A stretch of 64,000 nucleotides of DNA from contig KN834751.1 in NCBI GenBank assembly GCA_000827265.1, positions 1,164,690 to 1,228,689 on the forward strand, given 5' to 3'. Below, in pieces: positions 46,334 to 58,164 of this stretch. This stretch comes from Collybiopsis luxurians FD-317 M1 (taxonomy: Eukaryota; Basidiomycota; Agaricomycetes; Agaricales; Omphalotaceae). The translations under genes were made by a program, and so were the position numbers. Positions within the stretch are counted from its first letter, which is position 1, and each line of letters begins with the position of its first letter. The notes beneath the pieces were generated by a model that worked only from the letters and a program-made list of their open reading frames with translations, was not told the DNA's origin and did no database searches.

Positions 46334-47029
46334 ATAGACGCAGCAGGTTCAACCATTGATTTGGAAATCAGTGTTCGTATTGGTATATGAATCCAGTGAA
46401 AGCACCCAGTTTATGTTGACGGCATGTTAATTGTCACGCAGATCGATGTATTTGTAGTCCGTACTGTTGAAGTAGGGAGTCGAGGTGGAAAGTTACTTTA
46501 TCTTTATCTTTGTTATTATTTAGTTTTAATCCGAGTATATGCATTACCTTGGTCTCGACGTTCCAGAGATGTTCTTGAGTCTTGTGTGTCCTTTTTTATT
46601 AAGCTTTATTCAAGCATCCGAGCGACTCACATGCTTGAACCTGATATGTACTCGTACGTGCATGCAAGGCACAGAAAGATAAGCAGCACGAATTTTGCAA
46701 GATGTACTAAGATGTACTAGGGGCGATAGCGCCGCTATCATTATAGTGCCAGTTTGCAACTGATAACGTCCAAAACACAATAAAAGAAAAAAAAACAATA
46801 ATTCAGATAAGAAAATCCTGTCCCTGCTTAGCCTGTCGAGTCTCGACGTCCGACGTTCCGTCCAGTGTCCATCCATTACAAATATAAACGGAAACCTTCA
46901 ACTTGAAACTCTTTGAAAGAATCCTTCCTGTGGACAGTCTTATTGCACACTTGGACAAATCCAGTCCAGCCAAAATATTTGAACAATAACTCGGTCATGT
47001 TCTTGGCCGGCGCTAAACAAGCTGAAGCC
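46334..47029. other. Gene-free region after the copia element
   Basis: No supported coding frame. CpG content is back to that of the first 22 kb. Any 3' LTR should lie here, but none was recognised. Confidence 0.4.
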
Positions 47030-48990
47030 TGGACTCGAATACGAGACTCGGACTCATTTGTTTATCATCCTCCACGTTTGAAGCGTTTACTAGGCACAGG
47101 AAATACAAATACGCATACTCGGGTATATCCATGCCCATGCATGCGTTCAAGTGGATATTGAAATTGATATCCGCGCACCATACCGTTTGGGAATGGGTGT
47201 CTCCGGGAGATGAAAGCGAACTCGACTGCTCTAGCCTTGATCGAATGCAACCTTCAAATAGACTAGATGCTAGAGACGAGAAGGGAAGAGAAAAAGACAC
47301 CGAAATGAATCCATTCATATGAGTTCAGACCTATGAGCTAAAGCCACGAAGCCCCACTGGTACTACGAGGCTAACTTGGTTGGGATAGCTAGGTAAGAGA
47401 ACGGCTTCTCGAAGAAAAATCTACTTGTGATCGCTCCTTGCGATAGCTCCGCAAATGCTAACTTATCTATATATACCTGCGTATGGTACTAGGTAGTTTG
47501 TGGCAGTTGACACGAATACAGCAGTTGAGAGCACACAAGAGAGACGAGACGAGACGGAACGTAGGGGGAATCAATTGAGTAATGCAAAAATCTCTATTTG
47601 ACGATTGTTAACGCGTTTGACGTTTTGTAATGCTAAGCAGAGTAACTACGATACTTGGTACTTGAGGTACTGTATCACTAAGATAAATTATGGGAGCGGG
47701 CGAAATGTACAAAAGTCCGAAAAACCGGGGGGTCGTAAGTGGTACGTACGTACACTGGGTGGTAATGGTAATCACCGGGACCAAATGGTTACGGGAGGGG
47801 AACGAACCAAAAGAAGAGGTTGAGGTAAGGGTGGGGAAGTGCGGGTAAAGAGAGCGTAGTTGTCATCAAGTGAGACTAAGGGTGAGTAAAGTATAGGGTA
47901 GGGCCCGCAGAGCGAGGCCAAGGACATCGCCGTCGTGAAAGAGACTATAGTCCAGGGCTGGGAATACACACAAATGCGTACTGCACGCGCTATCTAGAAA
48001 ATCCCAAGAAAAACGACCAAAAGACCTACGAATAAATAAAGGAGAAAGAGTACGATTTGAGCTTTTTACTTCTTGCTCTTCTTTTTCTTTTCGACACTGA
48101 CAGCACCTGCCTCGCGAATTCTACGCTGCAGCTCCCCAGTTTCTGCCATGTCTCGGAAGTCCGTTATTGAGCCAATGGGCTTACCGCCGATGAGGAGAAT
48201 AGGGAGGTCGGAGGATGACGTTAAGCGCATAAGCATGGGCTTAAGAACATCCGCGTCATCGCGGATATCAACGTCAATCATCGTCGGTGCCGGATGGAGA
48301 TTCATCGACAATAGGGTCGATTTTATCTCTCTCGAGATGGGAGAGTAAAGCTACAATGTTCATAACAGTTTGAGCTGCTGGACTAAAAAAAAGAGCAAAG
48401 AGCAAAGAGGCATACCTTAGAATAGAGGAAAACGGGATTTCTCGTCCAAACATCTTCCATCATCACCTGCACCTCGTCAGCAGCTTTACTACTCCGAGTG
48501 TCAAATTCGAGGACCAGCTGTGGGTCAATAGGTCGTAAAGGGTCTACAGTTGGTGGAATGACATTGGAAGCAAGACTAGCGAGAAAACTAGAGATAGCGG
48601 CGAGTTCCTGCTCGGAGTTTAGCTGAATTTGAGGTTGGTTAGAGAAAGGCTTCCGATGCTGCTCTCCACCTGCAAGCTTCGAATTCCTCATAGCGTCGAG
48701 AGCCTGTGCTAGAGTTGGAGGAGCTGTTTCGACTCCATGGTTCGACGAGAGCGCTGGACGTTGAACAAAGAAGACGTAGGAGGAGATGAAGATGAGGGAG
48801 AGAAAGACGAGCAATGAGGCGCGATTGCGGGATTTCCGGGGATTTTTCAAGGCCATGAAGGACATGGCAGCGGGGGAAGGGAGTGGCACGGAGGCCTTCT
48901 CGAGAAGGGAGGAAGAAGAATCCCGGAGGGGGGTGCGGCTAGTTATGCGAGGGATAGACATAAAGTAGACTGGGAAATTATAAAGGGAAG
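47030..48990 (+). repeat. Segmental duplication, copy 2
   Basis: Direct copy of 11820-12480 joined to 14530-15760, lacking the roughly 2 kb with the membrane-protein gene. Contains the intact glutaredoxin-like gene. The junction is near 47680-47695. Confidence 0.8.
48066..48961 (-). CDS. Membrane-anchored glutaredoxin-like protein with a cysteine-less active site
   Basis: Two exons, 48416-48961 and 48066-48350, with a 65-bp intron (48351-48415, GTATGC...TTGTAG), give 276 residues. The acceptor at 48351 is chosen because it yields YSKLYSPISREIKSTL joined to LSMNLHPAPTMIDVDI, a standard glutaredoxin order. Residues about 49-66 (LLVFLSLIFISSYVFFV) form a single signal anchor, so the domain would face the secretory lumen, as in yeast Grx6/7. 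The C-terminal part has SDLPILLIGGKPIGS, with the cis-Pro loop and GG motif, and GELQRRIREAG. The usual CPYC or CGFS motif reads SPIS, so thiol chemistry seems lost. A lysine-rich tail ends the protein. Two broken copies lie at 14.9-15.7 and 54.9-55.4 kb. Confidence 0.75.
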
Positions 48991-49928
48991 GAAGTTCAAG
49001 GAACGTGGTGGTGGTTGTAAAAAAAGAAAAGAATTACCAAATTTGATTGGACCTTCGGCTATACCAGATGGCGATGATGTCGGCCGCCCCACTCCGCTTC
49101 CACTTTTTAGCCTTTTGATTTTTTGATTCTTACCTTCTACCGTTTACCCCTCTAAAAGGTACTGGCTTCACATTTACCTCTGGTACTCATACTAATCTTT
49201 TACTGCGTTGAATACCAATACCACTCAACGGCCAATGTGTTCCCAAATTTATTTTGATTTCGTTACCAAATTCGGACCGAGACATCAAACTTTCACATTC
49301 CGCTTTCAGACAATCAGAATTCGTCTGCTCCCGTCTCCTTGAATCCCCCTATCCATTCAGGTTCCATAGATAGTAGGAAGAATCTCGGAGTCAGTGGTCG
49401 CATTATTAATTGTGAGCCTCCTCGAGCATGCATGCATGCATGCAGCACGTATTACCCAAATAAGGTTTGTTGGAGGCTCTCCAGGATGCAGTATCATCTA
49501 TCATCCTGTATCCAAGCTTCAAGCTGTACGTTGATTCTTCTCAGAACAGGTACCATGCATACAATCATCATCACTTCGTCCCGGAGACCATCTCATCTCA
49601 TGATCGCATGCTCTGCCTTCGCGCCGTTCGGCGACCGGCCAAGATAACAATCGGTGAGTTCCTCAGGGTGGATGACCGATGGGTAATGAGTATTTCCCGG
49701 TTCAGTGTCTTGCATACCTGGACAATGCATGTCGTATAAAATCGAATACAACGTCCAAGTGGAGTCCCGAACAAAACCTCCCCTTTATCAGTCTTTTCTA
49801 CTTTGGACCCTAACGATGAAACACAAGTTTCTTTGACGTTCAGCATGGAATAGTCCTCCCTCTTTTGAGCAGCATGCATGCACATGGTAGGTCCGATACC
49901 GCCCGCGCTCCTACGGCGCGTCAAACCT
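48991..49928. other. Gene-free region with a CATG microsatellite
   Basis: Promoter side of the glutaredoxin-like gene, then anonymous sequence. A short (CATG)n run lies at about 49427-49443. The minus frame 49598-50086 shows no domain and overlaps the doubtful gene upstream, so it is not called. Confidence 0.4.
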
Positions 49929-50397
49929 CTAACCCTCCTTGGGTTCAATGTTGTCAAAGTGGAGTCTGGAGCACTTCGATGAACCGCTGAGACAGACAGA
50001 CAGAGTCTGGGAGACAAAAGATTTGACATCCGAAGAGAAAAGAGCGAAACTCTCTGATTCTGTCGCCGTCTCCATAGGATTGACAATATGCATCAGCCCT
50101 ATGTACCTGTCGTCCAATCGAATCACCGTTGAACGTCCAAGTGGAGTCAACAAAACTCATTCACAGTTACATACCTGGGTAGCATTCCCGATTGACGCGT
50201 CGACGTCGATAAACAAGCAAACAAATTAAAAAAATCTCACCTGGTCCGAAGAAAAATATATCTCCCCTATGCAGGTCTTCTCTCTGTTCCCGCACGTCGC
50301 AGACATAACTCGCACCGAGGAGAAGAAGCACGGTGAACAAACGAAAACTAGCTTGAAATCCCGAAGATTGATTAAACACTGTCACGACTTTTGACAT
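49929..50397 (-). CDS. Possible small secreted protein (doubtful)
   Basis: Exon 50241-50397 encodes a start followed by a hydrophobic signal-like stretch (FRLFTVLLLLGASYV). A GTGAGA donor joined to an AG at 50156 (85-bp intron) continues with LTPLGRSTVIRLDDRYIG and ends at 49929, 127 residues in all. I recognise no family. A nearer acceptor (ACCCAG) leads to an immediate stop, so the model depends on the acceptor choice. Confidence 0.3.
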
Positions 50398-51464
50398 ATC
50401 TCACCAGATAAATACTATATCATACTGTATCACGTATTCCCTCTTCGGTCCCTCGAGACTACACTCGTTGAAAGGGCTAAATTTATCCCATTTCGTCTCG
50501 CAATAAAAAGGCGAACATACCGTGATTTAATTGGTTAGGTCCTGGTCCTGGGTCAAGTGCTCGGTGGCGTGACGATCATCGATAATCTCGTTCAGCTTCA
50601 AGGTACAGGTACATAAAGTGCTGTACAGCCCACGGGACTTCAAGCGCCGCTATCAGTTGTTTGCTATTTATCGCCGACGTATTCTGAGCAAGTTGACAAG
50701 TGATATTGAGGGACATCTTGGGCAACAATACGTTACACGACTTTAAGTTGTACACTATACTATACCAGCTTGTCGTAACGTAGTGGGACTCCTAAGAATC
50801 AGATGGTCGTATTCTAGATAAGAGGATAGAAAGAGAACACCTACTCTAGACCATCTCCTATATGCAAAGTAAAGTTGATACATCACGACTCCTGCATTGT
50901 CAGTCGACGTACAGTTCCTTCTTTTCTTCCTTGATTCGTTGAGCTAGCCGGATATGGGCATGGCTATGGCTATAGAGCGGACCACTGGCAGCACCGCTCT
51001 ATTGCTGCCAGTGGTATCGAGGTGGGAGCGAAGGAGGATTCATCAAAAGATTCGGACAGAGCTCGTACGTTAGATACCTAATGTACTCTAATACTACTTG
51101 ACGTTAACATCAGTCTTTGCAAGATATCACAAATGATATGAGGGAACGGAGGTAAGTGCAAGTTCCGTCCGAAATTGAGGGATATCAATGATGGGTCATC
51201 GCTTTATATGCCAAAAGTAAACCTACTCACCACAGTGCAGCGAAGATTGGAGGAGTAATTTGTGTGTAGCAGTCGACTGACCAATATTGAGGCAGACGCG
51301 TTTTACTACAAACTGCATTCTACACACGTTTTGAGAGGGCTATACACATTAATTGGCAGTGAAATTTGCAAACACGAGTCGTTCTATCTACTGTAGCTAC
51401 TTGCAGACACTGAGGACATCAGCGAAAACGGTCGGCAAATGCCGGATGCGGCATGTGCCGAAGC
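50398..51464. other. Gene-free region, left part of a duplicated segment
   Basis: From 50841 on it matches 61403 onward. It carries a perfect hairpin at 50982-51014. No coding frame was accepted. Confidence 0.4.
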
Positions 51465-51750
51465 TCAGCGGCACGGCGAGGAAACGCCTCGAGTCTCTTG
51501 TTTCCTCGGATGGGACTTGGACATAGCCGTAACAGTGGACACCCCAAAGAGTATACCTATAGAAGTTGGTAAAAGCTGTACAATCACAGCTGCCGCCTGT
51601 ACACCTCGGTCATTGGAGCTATACGCTGCAGTCATCATACCTAAGAGCAAAGAGTAAACGATGCCAGATACCTCTTCGTTAATTCACAGGATAATGGGAG
51701 GAGACCTCTACACGCACCACAAGAGAAGAGCATAGTTGCAGACCCGATTG
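50841..51750 (+). repeat. Segmental duplication (second copy at about 61403-62249)
   Basis: Starts CTACTCTAGACC and runs into the 3' exon of the membrane-protein gene. The second copy keeps length and order but has lost most CpG. Same strand in both. Confidence 0.85.
50982..51014. other. Perfect 12-bp inverted repeat (hairpin)
   Basis: CCACTGGCAGCA, a 9-base loop, then TGCTGCCAGTGG. A second pair, GAGCGG (50975-50980) and CCGCTC (50994-50999), interleaves with it. Only one arm is present in the second copy near 61550. Confidence 0.7.
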
Positions 51751-52659
51751 AGAAGAAGGGATATGAGAGTACCGCGAGAGTACAGTAAACATGAAAACGA
51801 CTCGCATAGAGTACCTTTTAGGTCCTTTTAGTCTTGCACATTCGCAAATGTACTACCGCTGAATGACATGCCTCTTTGGCCCAATGTGGCCTGGTTTTTC
51901 CAACCACAAGCATCCCAAAAGAGCCCACAACTAGCCCTCCCATGAGGAGCGCAAGTGAGATAAATAAGCATGCGTATGGGCCGCGCAATGTATAGTTGAC
52001 CATGTCTGGCCTTGGTGGAATTGTGGTGACAAATGATGCACCAAAGGTGAGAAGCAAACCAGCCTAAGTACTAGGAATACGCGGAAATGGAAGACCAAAT
52101 GAGTAAATATCCATACCACTATATTCATGTTGGTCAGCCTATCGATCATTTGCTGAGTCTGTTCAGCCCATACACTCTCATCACCCTCTTCTTCAAGTAT
52201 AATAGCTCCCCAGAGAGTTTCCAGACCGGCATGTCCAAAAGACATGAGGCATAAGGTATTGAAAATTAATTTTCCAAGATTATTCCGAGGAGACCTCCAG
52301 TGTTCCGGCACTCCGTGCCGTCGAAGCGCTTCTTGTTGACGAACAGTCTTCGTTTTAATGCTGAGCAGTGCCTCATCGTACATGGGAGGAACAAAATCTG
52401 ATAAGTTGGACGAGTTCGTATCGTCATCTGGATATTCAGGCTGTGAGGGATACATTTCTATCTCTTAGCTTGATCAATCGAATGTTTTTGAAGAGAAGAA
52501 ATGAAACACGGGCGTACTCGAGTGTATCTCGATATTGGCGGGCCGAAAAGATTCAGCGCTGGGCTGCGGCTCTCTCACTGCTCCATAAGCCATAGAGTAA
52601 TGGACTGGAGTGAAATTGTTTTCGTTGCCAGAGGTGGGTGTACTTAGTACATCTGTCAT
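51465..52659 (-). CDS. Multi-pass membrane protein of unknown function (gene F)
   Basis: Five exons, 52518-52659, 52117-52457, 51872-52063, 51718-51814 and 51465-51640, join in frame to 315 residues. Introns are 53-77 bp. Intron 3 (51815-51871) uses a GC donor (AAAGAG then GCATGT); the paralogous site near 54.87 kb has GT. About five hydrophobic segments are seen, for example YACLFISLALLMGGLVVGSF and QAAAVIVQLLPTSIGILFGV. The N-terminal 100 residues are soluble and polar. An in-frame ATG at 52719 could add 20 residues. The family recurs in Agaricomycetes as uncharacterised membrane proteins; the role is unknown. At least three degraded copies of its 3' part occur at 53.6, 54.5 and 62.0 kb. 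Confidence 0.75.
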
Positions 52660-53599
52660 AGTTATAGATGGAAGAGCAAGGTCAGAGGTTAGAGGATTTG
52701 GGCACTGTTTGAGCTGCACCCTTCAAGGTAGCATAAATATAGTTGACCTCATCAGAAGTGATTTGGCCCAGTAGCATCGTGCCGTTAATTGCTTCCTGAA
52801 GCTGAAAATATTTCCCAAGCATGCTTTACCCTCCTCTAATATCTATTGTAATTTGTAAATATGGCACTTGTTTGGCACTTGAGATACCTACTTATGCTTG
52901 CATAATGCTGAGTTAAATGCATATACATTTGCTACTATCAAAGTTATCAAGCCGACAAAGACTGTATCGTGAATTAACAAATAGTAACTACTGCATACGG
53001 TTTGCCCATACTAGTCCATGGCTGCGGTGACTTTGTTCTATTTTCAGTCAGTTTGTTGATAATCAGTACCAAGGTGGGATAGCATGAGAACCAGAAACAA
53101 CTGTTATTGTTGATACGTCGAGATTGGCTGGAGGTGTAAGATCATCTGAGCTTTGAAACGCAGAAGCCTGTCAAACTATCATTGAGCGAACTTCTCAGTG
53201 AACCAAAAATATGATGAAACTGAGGAGAGATTCTCCGAGGCTAGAAAGGAACTGTTAGGGAATTCAATGCCAAACTTATACATGAAGAAGGAAGCGTAGT
53301 ACCCGAATTTGGATAATGTCACTCTGTGCCGGCCTCTCGGTTCTCACGAATGTACCTCGTTTTCTTTTAGTCTGGCAAGGATTGCAATTAAATTCCCTTC
53401 ATCCACACGGACGAAAACCGACGATATGGGCATTGTTCTCCAAAGAAACTGATAGACTAACTGACTGTGGTACTTCAAGTTCACACCACCTACTGTAACT
53501 ACGAATAGGGGAAAAGTTCTGCTTGCCACAGACATTGGGGATTCATTTCAGAAATCAGAGACCAATGGGAAGCGGAAGAGGCCGAGGCTCAGTGCGATT
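52660..53599. other. Gene-free region upstream of gene F
   Basis: Should include the gene F promoter. No other supported feature. Confidence 0.4.
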
Positions 53600-54330
53600 C
53601 AGAAGCAACTCAATTTATAGTTCCTACTTGGAAGCAGCCGTAGCGGAGTGGACACCGCAAAGAGAACTGCCGTAGAAATTGGCAACAGAGTACAGTCGCG
53701 GCAGTTCCTTTGACTCCTCGGTGTATGAGCTCCATGCTGCACTCAACAAACCTAAGAACAAAACGGGTGAATGACGTGAGCCCCTTCCTCCCTTTTATTT
53801 TTCTGAGCTGTGAGGAAAGGATTTGTACGCACCAAAGGCTATAAACATAGTCGCAGTCCCAATTGAGAAGGGGTACGAGAGCATGGTGAGAGTACAGTAA
53901 ACATGGAAACGATCAGTATAGGGTACCATCCGGGCTCTTCTGGCTATGAATGAATGGTTATGCTAGATGGCATGCAAATCATACACCCGACTGAACTGCT
54001 GACGTGTCTTTGATTGCTTGAAAATATAGAGAAAGGTAGTAGATATGCCCAAGGAAGTTGTTTAACTTTCAGACTAGCAACTCAGGAGAAAACTCACGTA
54101 TAAGATGCCATGCTGTACAGCAATGCAACAAGAGTACTGATCAGGACAGGACGCCGCTTAACAATTGAGGCTGACATGGTTTCTTGCTTGCCTCGCTTAA
54201 TTTGGACGTAAATGAAAATTGGGAGAATAAGCCCGAAACCAAGGAATAGACCCCACGAAAAGAGGCAGCGCCTAGTGTGCCAAAGCTCAGCGGCACATCG
54301 GCAATACACGCAAGGGGAGTTCGGCAGTCA
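53600..54330 (-). pseudogene. Degraded paralog of gene F
   Basis: The minus strand keeps the exon-4 equivalent (DRFHVYCTLTMLSYPF, then TATMFIAFG with a GTGCGT donor) and an exon-5 start (LLSAAWSSYTEE), after which the frame fails. Upstream, a TM-like frame (SWGLFLGFGLILPIFIYVQI) may be an earlier exon. Not expressible as an intact protein by my reading. Confidence 0.6.
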
Positions 54331-54439
54331 AGCATGATATGAACAAAAACAGGAGACGGGAAATGTCCTAGGCATCTGAGCCATTTTCAGCACTCATTGC
54401 GTCGTATCCCAAAAGGGCTAACGTTATCATTTTATGAAA

Positions 54440-54893
54440 TGTATGATCATGTCTGCCATTAATGCTGGATCCCCCTTGAATCTCCAGTCTCCTGTTTCCT
54501 CCTCTGACGAGATATGGACATAGCTGTAATAGTGGACACCCCAAAGAGTATATCTATAGAAGTCGACATCAACTGTACAACCAGAAGTATAACACGCATG
54601 CCTGGGGCGCTGCTGCTTCAGCATGCAGTGAATAAAGCTAATCAGAGAAAAAGTGTGGACAACATTAGTCCCTTTCTTCCCCTTGACACTTTGAAATGGC
54701 AGAAGACTTTTGCATGCACCAAAGACAAAGAACATGATCCCAATGTCAATTGAGAAGAAGGGATAAGAGAGCACCGCAAGAGTACTGTAAACATGAAAAC
54801 AACTAGCATAAAGTACCTTTAGATGTTTTTAGTCTTGCACCTGAGTGTACTTCTGCTAAACGGCATACCTCTTTAGCCCAACATGCATTCACA
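54440..54893 (-). pseudogene. Second degraded paralog of gene F, 3' part only
   Basis: Keeps the end of the exon-3 equivalent (TGGGCTAAAGAG followed by a GT donor), exon 4 (VLAVLSYPFFSI-like) and parts of exon 5. Its 5' side is joined directly to a glutaredoxin copy at about 54893. Confidence 0.65.
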
Positions 54894-55440
54894 AGAACAA
54901 GTGAACAGACTCATACATTTGAATAAAGGAAAACAGAGTTTCGGGTCCCAAACAATGTCTGCCATCACCTGAACCTTGTCTGCACCTTAACTACCAGTGT
55001 CAAACTCGAGGAACAATTGTGGGTCAATAGGTTGTAAAGGGTCTACAGTTGGAGGAATGACATTGGAAGCTGACTAGCAAGAAAACTAGAGATAGTGGCA
55101 AGTTCCTGCTCAGAGTTTAGCATAATTTGGGGTTGGTTAGAGAAAGGTTTCTGATGCTGCTCTCCATCTGCAAGCTTTGAATTCCTCATAGCATCAAGAG
55201 CCTGTGCTAGAGTTGGGGGAGCTGTTTTGACTCCATGATTTGATGAGAGCGCTGGACGCTGAACAAAGAAGATGTAGGAGGAGATGAAGATGAGGGAGAG
55301 AAAGACAAGCAATGAGGCACGATTGTGGGATTTCCGGGGATTTTTCAAGGCCATGAAGGACATGGTAGTGGAGGGAGGGAGTGGCACAGAGGCCTTCTCA
55401 AGAAGGGAGGAAGAAGAATCCCGGAGAGCGGTGCAGCTAG
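54894..55440 (-). pseudogene. Glutaredoxin-like membrane protein, broken copy 3
   Basis: Matches exon 1 of the 48-kb gene: RASLLVFLSLIFISSYIFFV, TAPPTLAQALDAMRNSKLA and QKPFSNQPQI are readable, then the frame shifts at ASQLPMSF. Exon 2 is absent because the sequence breaks into the gene F fragment. Its 5' flank also matches copy 2 up to about 55600. Confidence 0.8.
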
Positions 55441-57010
55441 TTATGAAAGGAACTGGTGGTTGTTGTAAAAAAAGAAAAGAATTACCAAATTTGATTGGAC
55501 CCTTCGGCTATACCAGATGGCAATCATGTCAGCCACCCCACTCTGCTTCTACTTTTTAGTCTTTTGATTTTTTGATTCTTACCTTCTACTGTTTACTAGT
55601 GTTGCAATAATGCAACTTGGCGTGAAGTGACATGACTTCCAGTGATGTAATGTGAAAAACAGTGCGACGTGCCAGATGTGGTAACTGATGTGGCATGATT
55701 TATGGTGCACCACAGTGATAGGAGTACGGAATTATTTTCCCAGACATTAGGTCCAATTTTTGCCTAGGGGAGGGGGGGTACAGCCACTGGAAGAGCAGTC
55801 TGTTACACTACCCAGTGGAGCTGATAGAGCTGCTGAGCTTTTTGACTGTCATACTTGAATACGACTTGAATATGACTTGAATACAAAGATAAATTTTCAT
55901 GTTATGAAGTAGTAAAGAGCAAGACAAGATTACAAAAAATGTAGTGTATGTATAAGGTAGCAAAATTACTATGCATTATGAGGTCATTTTGATGCAGGTT
56001 CACTGGAATGCAATGGAGTTGGGTTAGGTACTGCTGTAAAACTTGTAAATGCTCAATGACATTTATATTCAGGGACTCCAAGCACTCCTTCTTCCTCAGC
56101 AGATATGGAGATCTTTTCCCAGAAACTTCCAGGAAGTGATAGTTGATATTGTGCAATTTTCATGTCTAGTCTTACAATTGTACAGAACTGACAATTCTAC
56201 AGTTGGAAATGAACACATAGAGAGCTATGATGAGCCTGAGTCAATAGCTAACTCAGAGTGCCTACAGAGTACTTGGTGTATTCGCTGCATACAGTTTGTT
56301 TGATGTGGTACCACTTATTGTTGAGGTGGTCAAGTACTGGTCTGACTTGGAGGACAGCTGCCAGAACCTTGCCCCTATCCCATCAATGCTAGCAGACCCA
56401 TCCCATTTGCTTGCAAGTGTTCTGATTGAGCCTGTACAACTCCAACGTATCCAGGGATATTCAACAATTGTGGTTCTATTTAGACAAACTTACTTTAGTG
56501 GCTTGAGGTGTTGTAGATGGGTATCTGTGTCTAGGTGGTTAGGATCCAGGGTCACAGGGCAAGATGGGTGATAGCTGAACACTTGCACCTGTTGGGATTC
56601 ATTGGTCTCGAATTGGTGCCTAGTCCATATAATTGGAGTGTCAACAGCTTTGCCTCTTCCTTTGATGGAACTTGGAAGTGGTTCTCAGTTAGAATGAGTA
56701 TATTTTAACAGGCAAAGGATGGTTGACTAGGTCATACAAATACAGAAGGAACACAGAAGCAGGAGATGAGTTGGTCAAACATTCTAGATCATGGAGCAGA
56801 ACCCTTTGCCCACTGGTACTATTTGCACCTGTGGCTAAACCATCTCATGAATGGTTCAGGAGGAGTTCCAGAGTCAGGACTGATCAGGATGAAACTTGAA
56901 GTTGGTTGGTCAGCTTGGGCTGAATTACCAGAACAGGAGAAAAGGACAATGTTTTTGTGGGACTTTGATTGGGTTTTATTTTTGATCTCCAGGTTTAGGG
57001 ATATACGCAC
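55441..57010. other. Region without a supported gene
   Basis: The first 160 bases match the upstream flank of the 48-kb glutaredoxin gene. Beyond that, frames of 84-91 codons (56049-56303, 56296-56571, 56766-57032) have no recognisable domain. Confidence 0.4.
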
Positions 57011-58164
57011 TAATAAGATAGATTTTGTGTAGATGGAAAGGATGGAAACAATAGCTGTGTCAAGCTAGTCTACTATATAACACCCAAAGACATGATCTCC
57101 AGTATATAATCAATTTGTTTGGTGAGGTGTAGGGACATTGTCAAAGGTTCTGTACAAATCTAAGATCTTCCGACACAGTCCAAAGTTCCACAGTGGTTTT
57201 TATAGATTTCTAGCTTAGTTTAACTTGCAAGCTTCAACTGGCTGGGGTAAATGTTGCCCAACTATGTCATCACAGACTAGCCAAAAGAAGCCACAGGTAT
57301 TCAAGAATTTAAGAGAGAGAGAGTTCTAAGTTTGGTTTCCACCAGACTGTACCTGATGCACTGCAGGGCTAGCCAAAACTGGCTTCTCGTACCTGACACA
57401 ATGCAGGGCTAACTGAGATAGATTTGAGAGAGTTTTTTTCCACCAGGCTGTACCTGATGCAATGCAGGGCTAGCCAGAACTGGCTTCTCATACCTGACAC
57501 CAAGCAGGGCTAACCGAGATGGATTTTAGGGTTTTCACAACAGCTATAAGCTAATCGGGCATAAAGTCAAATTCCAAGCTCCTAAAACTGTATACTGTTA
57601 ATAAGCTAGATTTCGTGTAGATGGAAAGGATGAAAACAGTAGCTGCATCTAGCTAGTCTACTATATAGCACCCAAAAACACAATCTCCAGTATATAATCA
57701 ATTTGTTTGGTGAGGTGTAGGGATGTTGTCAAAGGTTCTGTACAAATCTAAGATCTTCCAACACAGTCTGAAGTTCCACAGTGGTTTTTATAGATTTCTA
57801 GCTTAGTTTAACTTGTAAGCTTTGACGGGCTGGGGTAAATGTTGCCCAACTACATCATCACAGACTAGCCAAAGGAAGCCAAGGATATTCAAGAATTTAA
57901 GAGAGAGAGAGAGAGAGAGAGTTCTAAGTTTGGTTTCCACCAGACTGTACCTGATGCACTGCAGGGCTAGCCAGAACTGGCTTCTCGTACCTGACACAAT
58001 GCAGGGCTAACCAAGATGGATTTGAGAGAGTTCTTTTCCACCAGACTGTACCTGATGCAATGCAGGGCTAGCCAGAACTGGCTTGTACCTGACACCAAGC
58101 AGGGCTAACTGAGATGGATTTTAGGGTTTTCATGACAGCTATAAGCTAATTGGGCTTAAAGTCA
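57011..58164 (+). repeat. Direct tandem duplication of a 565-bp unit, period about 588 bp
   Basis: 57011-57573 and 57599-58164 are near copies. Inside each, a shorter motif CTGTACCTGATGCA followed by GCAGGGCTAGCCAGAACTGG occurs twice in variant form. A GA microsatellite (GAGAGAGAGA) has expanded in the second copy (57900-57921). Non-coding. Confidence 0.85.

Noticed and set aside
48351..48415. Frame breaks in the 48-kb glutaredoxin gene
   Set aside because: An early acceptor at 48383 suggested two frameshifts, but the acceptor at 48351 restores a continuous frame with the expected motif order.
49598..50086. 162-codon minus frame
   Set aside because: Overlaps the better-supported secreted-protein model in another frame and has random-looking composition.
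56049..57032. Three successive plus frames of 84-91 codons
   Set aside because: They lie in different frames, cannot be joined with convincing introns, and show no motif.
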